Positions 44,118 through 53,049 of a DNA stretch of 64,000 bases are shown here, piece by piece. The notes under the pieces are model-generated. The model was not told the origin of the DNA. It saw nothing but the letters and a program-made list of their open reading frames with translations, and made no database searches. The stretch comes from Pseudarthrobacter sp. W1I19 (GTDB lineage Bacteria; Actinomycetota; Actinomycetes; Actinomycetales; Micrococcaceae). Within the stretch, counting starts at the first letter, position 1. Every line of letters begins with the position of its first letter. The stretch spans positions 3,100,001 to 3,164,000 of the forward strand of contig NZ_JAUSZR010000001.1 of NCBI RefSeq assembly GCF_030817835.1, given 5' to 3'. Both the position numbers and the translations under genes were made by a program.

Positions 44118-45847
44118 TCCAACGAAATAGGCCCGATCTCGTCCAGCAGTTCGCCGGGCCCGGGATTGCCCGGGGCAGAGGCGCCGCCCAGGTGGTTCAG
44201 CACTCCCCACACGGCGTTCAGGCCCGTGGTCACGGCACCTTCCGCCCAGCCGGCCGTGAAGGAAACGTCGTCACCGGCCAGGAAGATGCCGCGCTGTGAT
44301 TCGGGCAGCTTGTCCTGCTTGAAGTGCGTGAACAGCCGCTGCTGGTACCGGTAGTGCCCGGGAAGGTTGGCCTTGAAGGCGCCCATGAAGTTGGGGTCGG
44401 CCTCCCAGGAGACGGTGATGGGCTGGCCCACGATGTGGCCCGCGATGTCCACGCCGGGGTAGATCTGCTCAAGTGAGTGCAGCATGAGTTCAACGCGCTC
44501 GTCCGCATCAAGCGCCAGCCACTTCAGCGCGTCGTCGTTCCAGGTGTAGGAGAGCAGGATGACGGCGGGCTGGTCCGGGCCGTTGTCCAGCAGGTACGTG
44601 GCCCGGTTGAGGCGGTCGGTAAGGGTCATCGACAGGACCTCGTTGCCGGTGTCAGGGTCGATGTCCTTCCAGAACGGCCGGTCCACCATCACAAACGTTT
44701 TGGAGGACTGCATGTAGTGCGAGCGCTCGATAGCCGTCCAGAGTTCTGCCGGGAAGAGGGCTTCCTCCGTGTGGATCCGGGTGGACAGGAGCCAGGACTG
44801 GCAGGTGGTCACCACCGCCGGGTAGCTGGCTTCACGGCCCCAGCGTTCGCGGATCCGCAGGTTTCCGTCCGGGTCGCGGCTAATCCTGCCCACGGCACCG
44901 CGGGGCGAGCCGGAGTGCAGTGAGGACAGGGAGGTTCCTTCCGGCCAGTGCGCCATGCCCGACGGCGCGTGCTGCCAGAGTGCCTCGGGAAGGCGTTGTG
45001 CTCCCCCGCTGATGAGCCGGTGCTGGTCATCGGCATCCGTGTACACCACGCGCAGGATTTCCAGGATGGAGTTGGGGAAATCGGTGTCCCAGCCGCCGGT
45101 GCCGAAGCCCACCTGGCCAAAGGCTTCCCGGTGCGCGAACCCAGCCTTCTTGAAAGAGTCGCTGGCGGCGATGAAGCCGTAGAAGGTCTGCTCGTCCATC
45201 AGCGGCAGCAGTTCGTTCCACAGTTCCTTGATCCGGCCGGTATCCCTGGCCCGGATGGCCTGTTGCATCTCGGCGAACTTGGCCCCGTCATTGACCGCCG
45301 CTTTCCAGGCATCCGCCACTTCGCGGAAGAACGGCGGCAGGTCGCTGGGTTTTTCTGCATAATGTTTCTGGCCCGCCAGCTCGATCACCGTGCTGGACGT
45401 TGCCTGGGAGAGCGGATTCGGAAACTCCTCGGTTTCCAGGCCGAGCAGGTCCACGTAGTGGTAGAACGCCTTGCCTGATTCCGGGAAGCGCATGCCGCCA
45501 AGGTCTGCCACCACGCCCGGTGCCGCAGGGAATGAGGCAGTGCGCAGGCGCCCGCCGATGCGGTCGGCTTCGTACACCACCGGCCGCAGCCCCAGCTTCA
45601 TTAGCTCATAGGCAGTGACCAGCCCGGAAAGTCCTGCCCCGATGACGGCGACCTCAGTGCCCAGCAGTTCGGCCGGGGCGGATCCCAAACCATCCTGGTG
45701 CGCCAGGTAGTGGTCGTAGCTGAACGGGAAGTCCGGGTTCAGCATGGTGATGGGACCCGCGGCGGTTCCCCCGGCAGCTGCAGCCGCGGCCGGGGCGGCT
45801 AAGGTGCTGGACGGGTCGGAGGCCGGCAGTTCGGTGGCGATGGTCAT
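44114..45847 (-). CDS. Flavin-containing amine oxidase family protein
   Basis: 577 aa. After a Ser/Ala-rich head, the FAD motif TEVAVIGAGLSGLVTAYEL is near 61-79 with EADRIGGRLRT near 90-100; the C-terminal FAD contact GIFLAGDDVSFTAGWAEGAV is near 530-549. Family members oxidise primary amines, polyamines or L-amino acids to aldehyde or keto acid, ammonia and peroxide. ATG 45847 overlaps the permease stop (ATGA), which links it to amine uptake. Confidence 0.92.
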   Translation of the reverse strand: MTIATELPASDPSSTLAAPAAAAAAGGTAAGPITMLNPDFPFSYDHYLAHQDGLGSAPAELLGTEVAVIGAGLSGLVTAYELMKLGLRPVVYEADRIGGRLRTASFPAAPGVVADLGGMRFPESGKAFYHYVDLLGLETEEFPNPLSQATSSTVIELAGQKHYAEKPSDLPPFFREVADAWKAAVNDGAKFAEMQQAIRARDTGRIKELWNELLPLMDEQTFYGFIAASDSFKKAGFAHREAFGQVGFGTGGWDTDFPNSILEILRVVYTDADDQHRLISGGAQRLPEALWQHAPSGMAHWPEGTSLSSLHSGSPRGAVGRISRDPDGNLRIRERWGREASYPAVVTTCQSWLLSTRIHTEEALFPAELWTAIERSHYMQSSKTFVMVDRPFWKDIDPDTGNEVLSMTLTDRLNRATYLLDNGPDQPAVILLSYTWNDDALKWLALDADERVELMLHSLEQIYPGVDIAGHIVGQPITVSWEADPNFMGAFKANLPGHYRYQQRLFTHFKQDKLPESQRGIFLAGDDVSFTAGWAEGAVTTGLNAVWGVLNHLGGASAPGNPGPGELLDEIGPISLD

Positions 45848-47382
45848 GGAAGTTCTGCCTTCGTCGGTTCGGGGTTTTGCTGGGTTGAAAGGTTCGGTCC
45901 GGACAGCTCGCGGTATTCTTCGTTGCTCAGTGCCGCCACCTTGGAGTTGCGGCGCCCGTAGCCAAAGTACGCCGCAACGCCCACCAGCATCCAGAGGGCG
46001 AAGACCACCCAGGTGTCCGCGCCGAGGTTGGCCATCAGGTAGGCGCACATCACGGCGCCCAGGATGGGTGTCAGCGGGAAGAACGGCACGCGGAAGGTGC
46101 GCTCCAGTTCCGGCCGGGTGCGGCGGAGGTAGATCACGGCGACGTTCACCAGGGCGAAAGCGAACAGGGTGCCAATGCTGGTAGCGTCCGCGAGGGCGCC
46201 CAGCGGTACCAGTCCGGCGGTGAGGGCGACGGCGGTTCCCACCAGGAGCGTGCCGGCCACGGGGGTGCCTGTGCGGCGGGAGACGCGGCCGAAGACCTGG
46301 GGAATAAGCCCGTCACGCGCCATGGAGAGCAGGATGCGGGTCTGCCCGTAGAGGACCGTGAGGACAATGCTGGCGATGGCCAGCACGGCTCCCACCGCGA
46401 AGACCAGGGCGATCCACGGCTGCCCGGTGGTTTCCTCAAGGATCTTCACGAGGGCCGCCTCTGTACCGTCGAACCAGCCCCAAGGCCGGGCACCGATGGC
46501 GGCGACGGCAACCAGGACGTAAATGGTGGTGACGATGAGCATGGACAGCATGATGGCCCGGGGCAGGTCCCGCTTGGGGTTGCGCGCTTCTTCACCTGCC
46601 GTGGAGGCGGCATCAAAGCCGATGTAGGAGAAGAACACACGGGACGCGGCGGCCGAAACGCCGGCGGCGCCCATGGGCAGCAGCGGTTCGAAGTTACCGG
46701 CGTCGAAGGCCGTGAAGGCCACCGCGCAAAAGAACAGCAGAATGCCCACCTTCACCACCACGATGGCGGTATTGATCCAGGCGCTCTCTTTGGCGCCCCG
46801 GACCAGGAGGATGGTGGCGAGCACCACGATGACCATGGCAGGAATGTTCACCACGCCGCCGTCGCCGGGTGGCTGGGACACGGCGTCGGGAAGGACGGCA
46901 CCGAACACCGCGAGGGCCTCATTGACATACTGCCCCGCGCCCACGGCAACTGCAGCCACGGACACCGCGTACTCCAGTACCAGGCACCAGCCGCAGATCC
47001 AGGCCATTCCTTCGCCCATGGTGGCGTAGGTGTAGGAGTAGCTGGAACCGGCCACAGGCACCAGTCCTGCCATCTCCGCATAGGACACCGCGGACAGGAG
47101 TGCGGCCAGGCCGGCAATCGCGAAGGAAATCCAGATGGCCGGTCCTGCCAACGGGACGGATTCACCCAGGATCACCAGGATGCCCGTGCCCAAAGTGGCG
47201 CCTACGGAGATCATGGTGAGCTGGAGGACCCCGAAGCTGCGGACCAGGCGCGGGCCACCGCCGGAGGTTTCAGCCTCGTTGACCATCTGCCCGATGGGCT
47301 TGCGGCGCAGGAGCTGGGCGCCCAGGGCGGGACGGGCGGCTTGCGCGGCCCCTGCCCGGCCGGAGAGTGTAGGCACAGTCAT
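45844..47382 (-). CDS. APC-family amino acid/amine permease
   Basis: 512 aa, about 12-14 membrane helices, of the APC superfamily. TM1 has the family GATLGTGILVILG segment near 60-72; VPVAGSSYSYTYATMGE follows near 103-119, and FFSYIGFDAASTAGEEARNPKRDLPRAI near mid-protein is the cytoplasmic signature of cationic amino acid transporters. ATG 47382 (MTVPTLSG) is preferred; an in-frame ATG at 47430 abuts a dyad and probable -10. Translationally coupled to the amine oxidase; divergent from the PucR regulator. Confidence 0.9.
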   Translation of the reverse strand: MTVPTLSGRAGAAQAARPALGAQLLRRKPIGQMVNEAETSGGGPRLVRSFGVLQLTMISVGATLGTGILVILGESVPLAGPAIWISFAIAGLAALLSAVSYAEMAGLVPVAGSSYSYTYATMGEGMAWICGWCLVLEYAVSVAAVAVGAGQYVNEALAVFGAVLPDAVSQPPGDGGVVNIPAMVIVVLATILLVRGAKESAWINTAIVVVKVGILLFFCAVAFTAFDAGNFEPLLPMGAAGVSAAASRVFFSYIGFDAASTAGEEARNPKRDLPRAIMLSMLIVTTIYVLVAVAAIGARPWGWFDGTEAALVKILEETTGQPWIALVFAVGAVLAIASIVLTVLYGQTRILLSMARDGLIPQVFGRVSRRTGTPVAGTLLVGTAVALTAGLVPLGALADATSIGTLFAFALVNVAVIYLRRTRPELERTFRVPFFPLTPILGAVMCAYLMANLGADTWVVFALWMLVGVAAYFGYGRRNSKVAALSNEEYRELSGPNLSTQQNPEPTKAELP

Positions 47383-47430
47383 CGTTGACGTCCGTTCTTT
47401 CGTTGGCTGCTTGAACTGGTTTCCCCTCAT

Positions 47431-47447
47431 TCACAGTAGGGCTGTGA
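47431..47447. promoter_or_regulatory. Dyad TCACAG-N5-CTGTGA between permease and PucR genes
   Basis: Perfect 6-bp inverted repeat with 5-nt spacer in the divergent promoter region. TACTGT on the minus strand inside it could be the permease -10. A plausible binding site for the adjacent PucR regulator. Confidence 0.5.
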
Positions 47448-47489
47448 GGCGCATCTCAGGCGGTGCAAAGTGCCCTATAGTGATCATCC

Positions 47490-49142
47490 ATGAGACGTAA
47501 TGCACCAGCAGTGGACGGCAGCCCGGATCAGCTGGACGCTGTCACGCTGGGCCAGTTCCTCCATGCGCTGCCACCGGAAGTGGCAGTGGTCCACGATGCC
47601 GGCAACCGCCACGTGCCGTTGCGCTGGGTGGAGCCGAGCGAGCTGGAGGATCCCACCCCGTACCTGCTCGACGGTGAATTTGTCCTCACCGCGGGCTTGC
47701 CGTTCCGCGGTGAGGGGGACGGGAAAGGCGGCGGAGGCAGGGACATCCGGAACGCCACGTCACGGGCACACGAGTATGTCCGCCGGCTCGTGGACGCCGG
47801 GGTGGGCGCGCTGGGCTTCGGCCTGCAACCGTATTACGACGGCGTTCCGGACCACGTGCTGGCCGCTTGCCGGCAGCACGGACTCACCCTGGTGGAGGTC
47901 CCGGCCAGCGTCCCGTTCGCCGCCCTGGGACTGGAGTTCTCCAAACTCCTGGAGTCCGGAAACGCCCAGGTTTTCCGGCAGCTCGCGGAGACCAACCGGC
48001 ACCTGATGCGCGCGGTCCTCTCCGCCCGGCCGGAGCATGAACTGCTGGCGGCACTGACCCAGCGCGTGCCCGTGTGGGCAGTCTTGTTTGGCGCGGACGG
48101 CCGGGTGCGTGCCCGGGCGGGTGCCGCCGTCGAGCCTTCCCAACTTCAGCCCCTTCTCAAGAAGCTCATGACCGGAAGCGGACCCCGGGTGGAAACAGAA
48201 GCGTTTGATGCCCCCGGTTCTGCGCTGGTGTTCGGCCATCCCCTCAGGAGCAGCAAGGACGCGACCCTGGGCAGCCTGGTCCTCGGTGCGGACAAACCGC
48301 TGACCCCGGCCCAGAACAGCGTGGTTTCGTCCGTCGTCGGGCTCCTGGAACTGCTGGTCCGCCAGCGCACCAGCGGGTCCCTGGCCCCGAGCCAGCTCGC
48401 CACCGCCCTGCTGCTCCACCCGGAGACACTGGCCGGAGGCAACACGCGGCAGCTGAACGGGCTGAAGGATCTGTTGGCGCAAAGCGTGGCCGGAACACGT
48501 TCCGGGCAGGTGCGGGTGGTGCAGGGAATGCGGGCGGCGGACGCCCCCGCAGCCGACGACGGGCCGGTCCGGGAACTGCTGCAGTGGCGGCGGCTGTTCG
48601 ACAGCAAGATGGTGGAACTGACCGACTACGGCTTCGCGGCGGTGACGCGGCTGAAGGTCGATGACCAGCTGGTTGCGGAGGTGGAACAGCTTGGATGGCG
48701 CCTGGTGGTGGGTGAGCCGGTGGAGCTGTCCGGCCTGTCGGCGGCCTACCGCCGCACCTCCTCATTGCGGCCCCGGGTGGCGGCTACCGGCACAAGCGCC
48801 CGCGTCGAGGAGGTGACCTGGTCCGTCACAGGGCTGCTCGGCCGGGAAGCCGGCAGCATGCTGGCAGCCAAGCTCCTGGCGCCGGTGCTGGAGCTGGAGC
48901 CAGAACGCCGCGACGGACAGCTCCGCGTCCTGAAGTCCTGGTTGGCTGCGAACGGAAGCTGGGACGCCACGGCGGAAGAGCTGGGCTTGCACCGAAACAG
49001 CGTTCGCCGCCAGGTCAATGCCATTGCCGAACTGCTGGATCTGGACTTAAGCCTGGCCCAGTCCCGTGCGGAGCTGTGGATTGCCCTGCAGTACGAAGAG
49101 GTCCTGCTGGCCCGGGACGCTCAGGAATCCCAGGACCGGTAG
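47490..49142 (+). CDS. PucR family transcriptional regulator
   Basis: 550 aa. N-terminal PucR ligand-sensing domain (1-125, with EDPTPYLLDGEFVLTAGLPF), a GGDEF-like middle region, and a C-terminal helix-turn-helix (NGSWDATAEELGLHRNSVRRQ, about 490-510). PucR regulators activate purine, GABA, polyamine or amino acid catabolic genes. ATG 47490 follows TATAGT (47476-47481) by 8 nt with no ribosome site, suggesting a leaderless mRNA. Likely controls the divergent permease-oxidase pair. Confidence 0.93.
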   Translation: MRRNAPAVDGSPDQLDAVTLGQFLHALPPEVAVVHDAGNRHVPLRWVEPSELEDPTPYLLDGEFVLTAGLPFRGEGDGKGGGGRDIRNATSRAHEYVRRLVDAGVGALGFGLQPYYDGVPDHVLAACRQHGLTLVEVPASVPFAALGLEFSKLLESGNAQVFRQLAETNRHLMRAVLSARPEHELLAALTQRVPVWAVLFGADGRVRARAGAAVEPSQLQPLLKKLMTGSGPRVETEAFDAPGSALVFGHPLRSSKDATLGSLVLGADKPLTPAQNSVVSSVVGLLELLVRQRTSGSLAPSQLATALLLHPETLAGGNTRQLNGLKDLLAQSVAGTRSGQVRVVQGMRAADAPAADDGPVRELLQWRRLFDSKMVELTDYGFAAVTRLKVDDQLVAEVEQLGWRLVVGEPVELSGLSAAYRRTSSLRPRVAATGTSARVEEVTWSVTGLLGREAGSMLAAKLLAPVLELEPERRDGQLRVLKSWLAANGSWDATAEELGLHRNSVRRQVNAIAELLDLDLSLAQSRAELWIALQYEEVLLARDAQESQDR

Positions 49143-49915
49143 AGGTCCGGCCGGCGTTCGGCCAGGTAGGGCACTTCGCTGCGCGCCCTGGCAGCAGCGT
49201 CTTGGTCCACCTCAGCGTAGAGGAGTTCAGGTTCTTCCCCGGCTGCTGCCAGCAGTGAGCCGTCGGGGCCGGCGATGACGCTGCCGCCCAGGAATCTGCA
49301 TCCCTCTTCGACGCCGGAATGGTTGGCGTAGGCGATGGTCAGCTGGCTTTCCAGCGCCCGGGCCCGCAGCAGTACCTGGGGGACCTCGTCGTACCCGTGG
49401 GCCAGGGCGGTAGGAACCAGGAGCAACTCGGCACCGGCCACGGCAGCGGCCCGGACCGCCTCCGGGAATTCGACGTCGTAGCAGATCACCATGGAGGTGG
49501 GGATGCCGTTAAAACTGACGACGGCGGGAGGCCGGGCGGCGGGACCGAAAGCAGCCCGTTCCTCGGGGCCGAAGAGGTGGATCTTGTCATACGTGAGCAG
49601 GTTGGTGCCCTTGGTATCAAGGAGGGTTGCGCTGATGTGCCACTCCCCCTGCGGGCTGACCCGCGGAAGGCTGTACACCAGGCCAATCCGGTGGCGCCGG
49701 GCGATGCCTGCCAGCCTGGTGCGCAGCTCCGGCAGGACAGCGGGGTCCAGTTCCGCCCGGACACGGCGGGGAGAGTAGCCGGTGGGAAAAAGTTCCGGCG
49801 TCAGCAGGACTTTCGCCCCGGCTGCAACTGCCGTTCCGGCCGCTTCGTCGATGGCGGCGCAATTGGCATCCAGGTCCATCACAACAGCATTCGCCTGCAG
49901 GAGTGCCAGCAACAC
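49121..49915 (-). CDS. Carbon-nitrogen hydrolase (nitrilase superfamily)
   Basis: About 264 aa. The Glu-Lys-Cys triad is visible: LLTPELFPTGY, YDKIHLFGPEE and SMVICYDVEFPE. Members hydrolyse amides or nitriles; with an amine oxidase and PucR regulator beside it, an omega-amidase role in amine catabolism is plausible (inference). GTG 49915 has GGAAGG 8 nt upstream; an open start further up would add a basic head not usual for the family. Its end overlaps the PucR gene end by 22 nt, convergently. Confidence 0.9.
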   Translation of the reverse strand: MLLALLQANAVVMDLDANCAAIDEAAGTAVAAGAKVLLTPELFPTGYSPRRVRAELDPAVLPELRTRLAGIARRHRIGLVYSLPRVSPQGEWHISATLLDTKGTNLLTYDKIHLFGPEERAAFGPAARPPAVVSFNGIPTSMVICYDVEFPEAVRAAAVAGAELLLVPTALAHGYDEVPQVLLRARALESQLTIAYANHSGVEEGCRFLGGSVIAGPDGSLLAAAGEEPELLYAEVDQDAAARARSEVPYLAERRPDLYRSWDS

Positions 49916-50059
49916 CGCGGCCACCTTCCGTCGTCGGAGCAGCCTACCCATTGAAGGCCTGACACCAGACTAACCAGCACGTTGGGCTCTCCCGGGGGGC
50001 CATTTGCACCGCTTCACCCCTTTCCCGGGACAGATCGTCCCGGTAGGTCCACTGCGGCG

Positions 50060-50069
50060 GAAGCGCTTC
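50060..50069. promoter_or_regulatory. Palindrome GAAGCGCTTC before the ROK gene
   Basis: A 10-bp perfect palindrome, LacI/CRE-like in form, sits 3 nt upstream of the ROK box and 15 nt before the -35. Confidence 0.45.
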
Positions 50070-50071
50070 AT

Positions 50072-50113
50072 TGCGTTAACTTCTTGACTACAAGAGCCCG
50101 AATGGGGCAATCT
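50072..50113 (+). promoter_or_regulatory. ROK regulator promoter with shared operator box
   Basis: TGCGTTAA-CTT-CTTGAC-T-ACAAGA (50072-50095) contains the -35 TTGACT (50084-50089); after an 18-nt spacer comes CAATCT (50108-50113), 7 nt before the ATG. The box recurs at 51333-51356 before the transporter operon. Confidence 0.7.
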
Positions 50114-50120
50114 TCTAAGC

Positions 50121-51311
50121 ATGCCCGCAACTACGCGCTCAACGAGGAGCAAGCCCAAAAACCCCGGCTCCCAGTCGGCCCTGAGGCAACTGAACCAGCA
50201 ACGCATCATCGAGACGCTGATGGCGGGCCCTTCCACGCAGGCAGAACTGGCGCGGCAGACGGGTTTGTCCACCGCAACGGTTTCCAACATCGTGAAAATC
50301 ATGCTCGATTCCGGCCTGGCTTCCACCGAACCCATCACCAGTTCGGGCCGGCGGGCGCTCAATGTCCGGCTCAACAGCAACGGTGCGGTGGCCGTGGGAA
50401 TCGACTTCGGCCGCAGGCATCTGCGGGTGGTCCTGGCTTCGCTGAGCTACCACGTCATCGCGGAGGAATCTGTCGCCCTGCCGCTTGGACACCAGGCCGA
50501 GGAAGGCATCCAGGCGGCAGTGGTCCTGCTCGAGAAACTCCTGCGGGAAAGCGGCATCGCACGCTCTGCGGTGGTGGGCGCCGGCGTCGGAATCCCCGGC
50601 CCCATAGACCGGCGCACCGGCACTGTGGCGCAAGGGGCCATCCTGCCCGAATGGGTGGGAATCAACATCCTCCAGCACCTGGAGGATCGGCTCAAAATCC
50701 CCGTGTTTATTGACAACGACGCCAATCTTGGAGCCTGGTCAGAGGTGACCTGGGGCCAGCACACCGGGGTAAGCAACTTGCTGTTTTTGAAGATTGGATC
50801 CGGTATTGGAGCCGGCCTCATCCTCAACGGGGCACCCTACTACGGCAACGTGGGAATCACTGGCGAAATTGGCCATGCCACCATCCACGAGCAGGGGCTG
50901 GTGTGCCGCTGCGGAAACCGCGGCTGCCTTGAAACGATCGCTTCCACCACAACCATGATCGAACTCTTAAGCAGGGGCGAAGACCGGCCACTGACGCCTG
51001 CCGACATTGTCCGGAAGGCCTTGGCACGTGACTCCGCGACACTCCGGGTGCTGGATGATGCCGGGCTTGCCGTCGGCCGTGCGCTGGGCAATGTTGCGAA
51101 CCTGATCAACCCGGAAGTAATCGTGGTTGGCGGGCCGCTGGCCGGCCTCGGCCACCTTCTCCTGGATCCCATCAAGAGGGGGCTGGTGCGGCATGCCGTC
51201 CCCGTTATCGGCGAGACCACCACCATCACCATGTCATCTCTCGGGGACCGGGCCGAGGCGCTGGGAGCGGCCGCATTGGTATTCCAGCACGCCGGAATCC
51301 GCAAAACCTAG
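50121..51311 (+). CDS. ROK family transcriptional repressor
   Basis: 396 aa. Winged-helix DNA-binding head (TQAELARQTGLSTATVSNIV near 37-56) joined to a sugar-kinase-like ROK domain: DFGRRHLRVVLA near 95, FIDNDANLGAW near 195, the zinc motif GLVCRCGNRGCLE near 258-270 and VVGGPLAGLG. NagC/XylR relatives release DNA on binding a sugar. No Shine-Dalgarno; ATG 50121 lies 7 nt after the -10, so probably leaderless. It likely controls itself and the transporter downstream. Confidence 0.93.
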   Translation: MPATTRSTRSKPKNPGSQSALRQLNQQRIIETLMAGPSTQAELARQTGLSTATVSNIVKIMLDSGLASTEPITSSGRRALNVRLNSNGAVAVGIDFGRRHLRVVLASLSYHVIAEESVALPLGHQAEEGIQAAVVLLEKLLRESGIARSAVVGAGVGIPGPIDRRTGTVAQGAILPEWVGINILQHLEDRLKIPVFIDNDANLGAWSEVTWGQHTGVSNLLFLKIGSGIGAGLILNGAPYYGNVGITGEIGHATIHEQGLVCRCGNRGCLETIASTTTMIELLSRGEDRPLTPADIVRKALARDSATLRVLDDAGLAVGRALGNVANLINPEVIVVGGPLAGLGHLLLDPIKRGLVRHAVPVIGETTTITMSSLGDRAEALGAAALVFQHAGIRKT

Positions 51312-51332
51312 ACCGTTTCGTTACCCCCGATA

Positions 51333-51356
51333 TGCGTTAAAGACTTGACGACAACA
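51333..51356 (+). promoter_or_regulatory. Shared ROK box at the monosaccharide transporter promoter
   Basis: TGCGTTAA-AGA-CTTGAC-G-ACAACA, with the -35 TTGACG at 51345-51350. It matches the ROK-gene box at 20 of 24 positions counted with gaps. The -10 (TTTACT or TACTTT) near 51369-51376 is less clear. Confidence 0.65.
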
Positions 51357-51443
51357 CGCGTGATCCAGTTTACTTTTTCATCAGACGGCCCTGCGCTTTG
51401 CCGGCCGGACAAAGAAGTCATTGCATTGGAGGGTTAGGGCAAT

Positions 51444-53006
51444 ATGACGTCCCAGACCACGCAGACAGACCCGATCATCCTCGAGATGCGGTCCATCACC
51501 AAGGAATTCCCCGGCGTTAAAGCGTTGGATAACGTGAGCCTGCGAGTAAAGGCCGGCGAGATCCACGCCATCTGCGGCGAGAACGGCGCCGGAAAGTCCA
51601 CCCTGATGAAGGTTCTCTCGGGTGTTTACCCCTACGGCAGTTACGACGGCGACATCGTCTACCAGGGGCAGGTCCAGCAATTCAGGGATATCCGGGCCAG
51701 TGAACACGCCGGCATTGTGATCATCCACCAGGAACTGGCGCTGATCCCGGAGCTCTCCATCATGGAGAACATCTTCCTGGGCAACGAGCCCACCAAACGC
51801 GGGGTCATTGACTGGGCCGAAGCCCGGCTGCGTTCCCTGGACCTGCTGGCCCGCGTGGGCCTGCGCGACGATCCGGACACACCCATCAAGGAAATCGGCG
51901 TGGGCAAGCAGCAGCTGGTGGAAATCGCCAAAGCACTGAACAAATCCGTGAAGATCCTCATCCTCGATGAACCCACGGCCGCCCTGAACGAATCCGATTC
52001 CCAGCACCTGCTGGACCTGATGCTCGGCCTGAAGGCCAAGGGCATCACGTCCATCATCATTTCGCACAAGCTCAACGAGATCGAGCAAATCGCAGATTCC
52101 ATCACCATCATCCGTGACGGCAAGTCCATTGAGACCCTTGACGTCAAGGCCGACGGCGTGGACGAGGACCGGATCATCAAGGGCATGGTGGGCCGCACGC
52201 TGGAATCCCGGTTCCCGGACCACACACCGAAGATCGGCGAAGTCTTCTTCGAGGTCAAGAACTGGACTGTGGGGCATCCGCAGGTCCAGGACCGGCTGGT
52301 GTGCAAGAACTCCAGCTTTTTTGTCCGCCGCGGAGAGATCGTGGGCTTCGCAGGGCTGATGGGCGCCGGACGCACCGAACTGGCCCGGTCCGTGTTCGGC
52401 CGGTCCTATGGCCGTTTCATCGACGGGCACATCTATAAGGACGGCAAGGAAGTTGTCCTTAAGAACGTCCGCCAGGCCATCGACGCCGGCTTGGGCTACG
52501 TCACCGAGGACCGCAAATCCCTGGGGTTGAACCTGCTGGACGACATCAAGACCACTACTGTGGCCGCAAACCTGCGGAAGATCAGCCGCAATTCGGTTGT
52601 GGATCCGAACCAGGAGTTCACGGTGGCGGAGCAGTACCGCAAGTCGCTGCGGACCAAGACTCCATCAGTGGAGGAGGGCGTGGCCAAACTCTCCGGCGGC
52701 AACCAGCAAAAGGTGGTCCTGGCCAAGTGGATGTTCACCGATCCTGACCTGCTGATCCTGGACGAACCCACCCGCGGCATCGATGTCGGTGCCAAGTACG
52801 AGATCTACGGCATCATCCAGCAGCTCGCCAACCAGGGCAAGGGAGTAATCGTCATCTCCTCGGAGCTCCCCGAACTCCTGGGCCTGTCCGACCGTATCTA
52901 CACCATCTTCGAAGGCGCCATTACCGGTGTCCTGAACAAAGACGAGGCCAGCCAGGAAAGCCTGATGAAACTGATGACCTCCGCCCGCAAAGCCGAAGCC
53001 GCCTGA
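51444..53006 (+). CDS. gguA: Multiple-monosaccharide ABC transporter ATPase
   Basis: 520 aa with two fused ABC domains (CUT2 type). First domain Walker [18 protein letters not shown] near 38-54 and [14 protein letters not shown]alker B; second has the degenerate loop [16 protein letters not shown] near 305-320 and signature [14 protein letters not shown] near 417-430. The gene order ATPase-permease-ChvE-like binding protein and the length match the MmsA/GguA group. Followed by gguB after 43 nt. Confidence 0.92.
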   Translation: MTSQTTQTDPIILEMRSITKEFPGVKALDNVSLRVKAGEIHAICGENGAGKSTLMKVLSGVYPYGSYDGDIVYQGQVQQFRDIRASEHAGIVIIHQELALIPELSIMENIFLGNEPTKRGVIDWAEARLRSLDLLARVGLRDDPDTPIKEIGVGKQQLVEIAKALNKSVKILILDEPTAALNESDSQHLLDLMLGLKAKGITSIIISHKLNEIEQIADSITIIRDGKSIETLDVKADGVDEDRIIKGMVGRTLESRFPDHTPKIGEVFFEVKNWTVGHPQVQDRLVCKNSSFFVRRGEIVGFAGLMGAGRTELARSVFGRSYGRFIDGHIYKDGKEVVLKNVRQAIDAGLGYVTEDRKSLGLNLLDDIKTTTVAANLRKISRNSVVDPNQEFTVAEQYRKSLRTKTPSVEEGVAKLSGGNQQKVVLAKWMFTDPDLLILDEPTRGIDVGAKYEIYGIIQQLANQGKGVIVISSELPELLGLSDRIYTIFEGAITGVLNKDEASQESLMKLMTSARKAEAA

Positions 53007-53049
53007 CCCTCAGGATCTCCCAGAACCTTCCGGACACAAGGACTGAACA

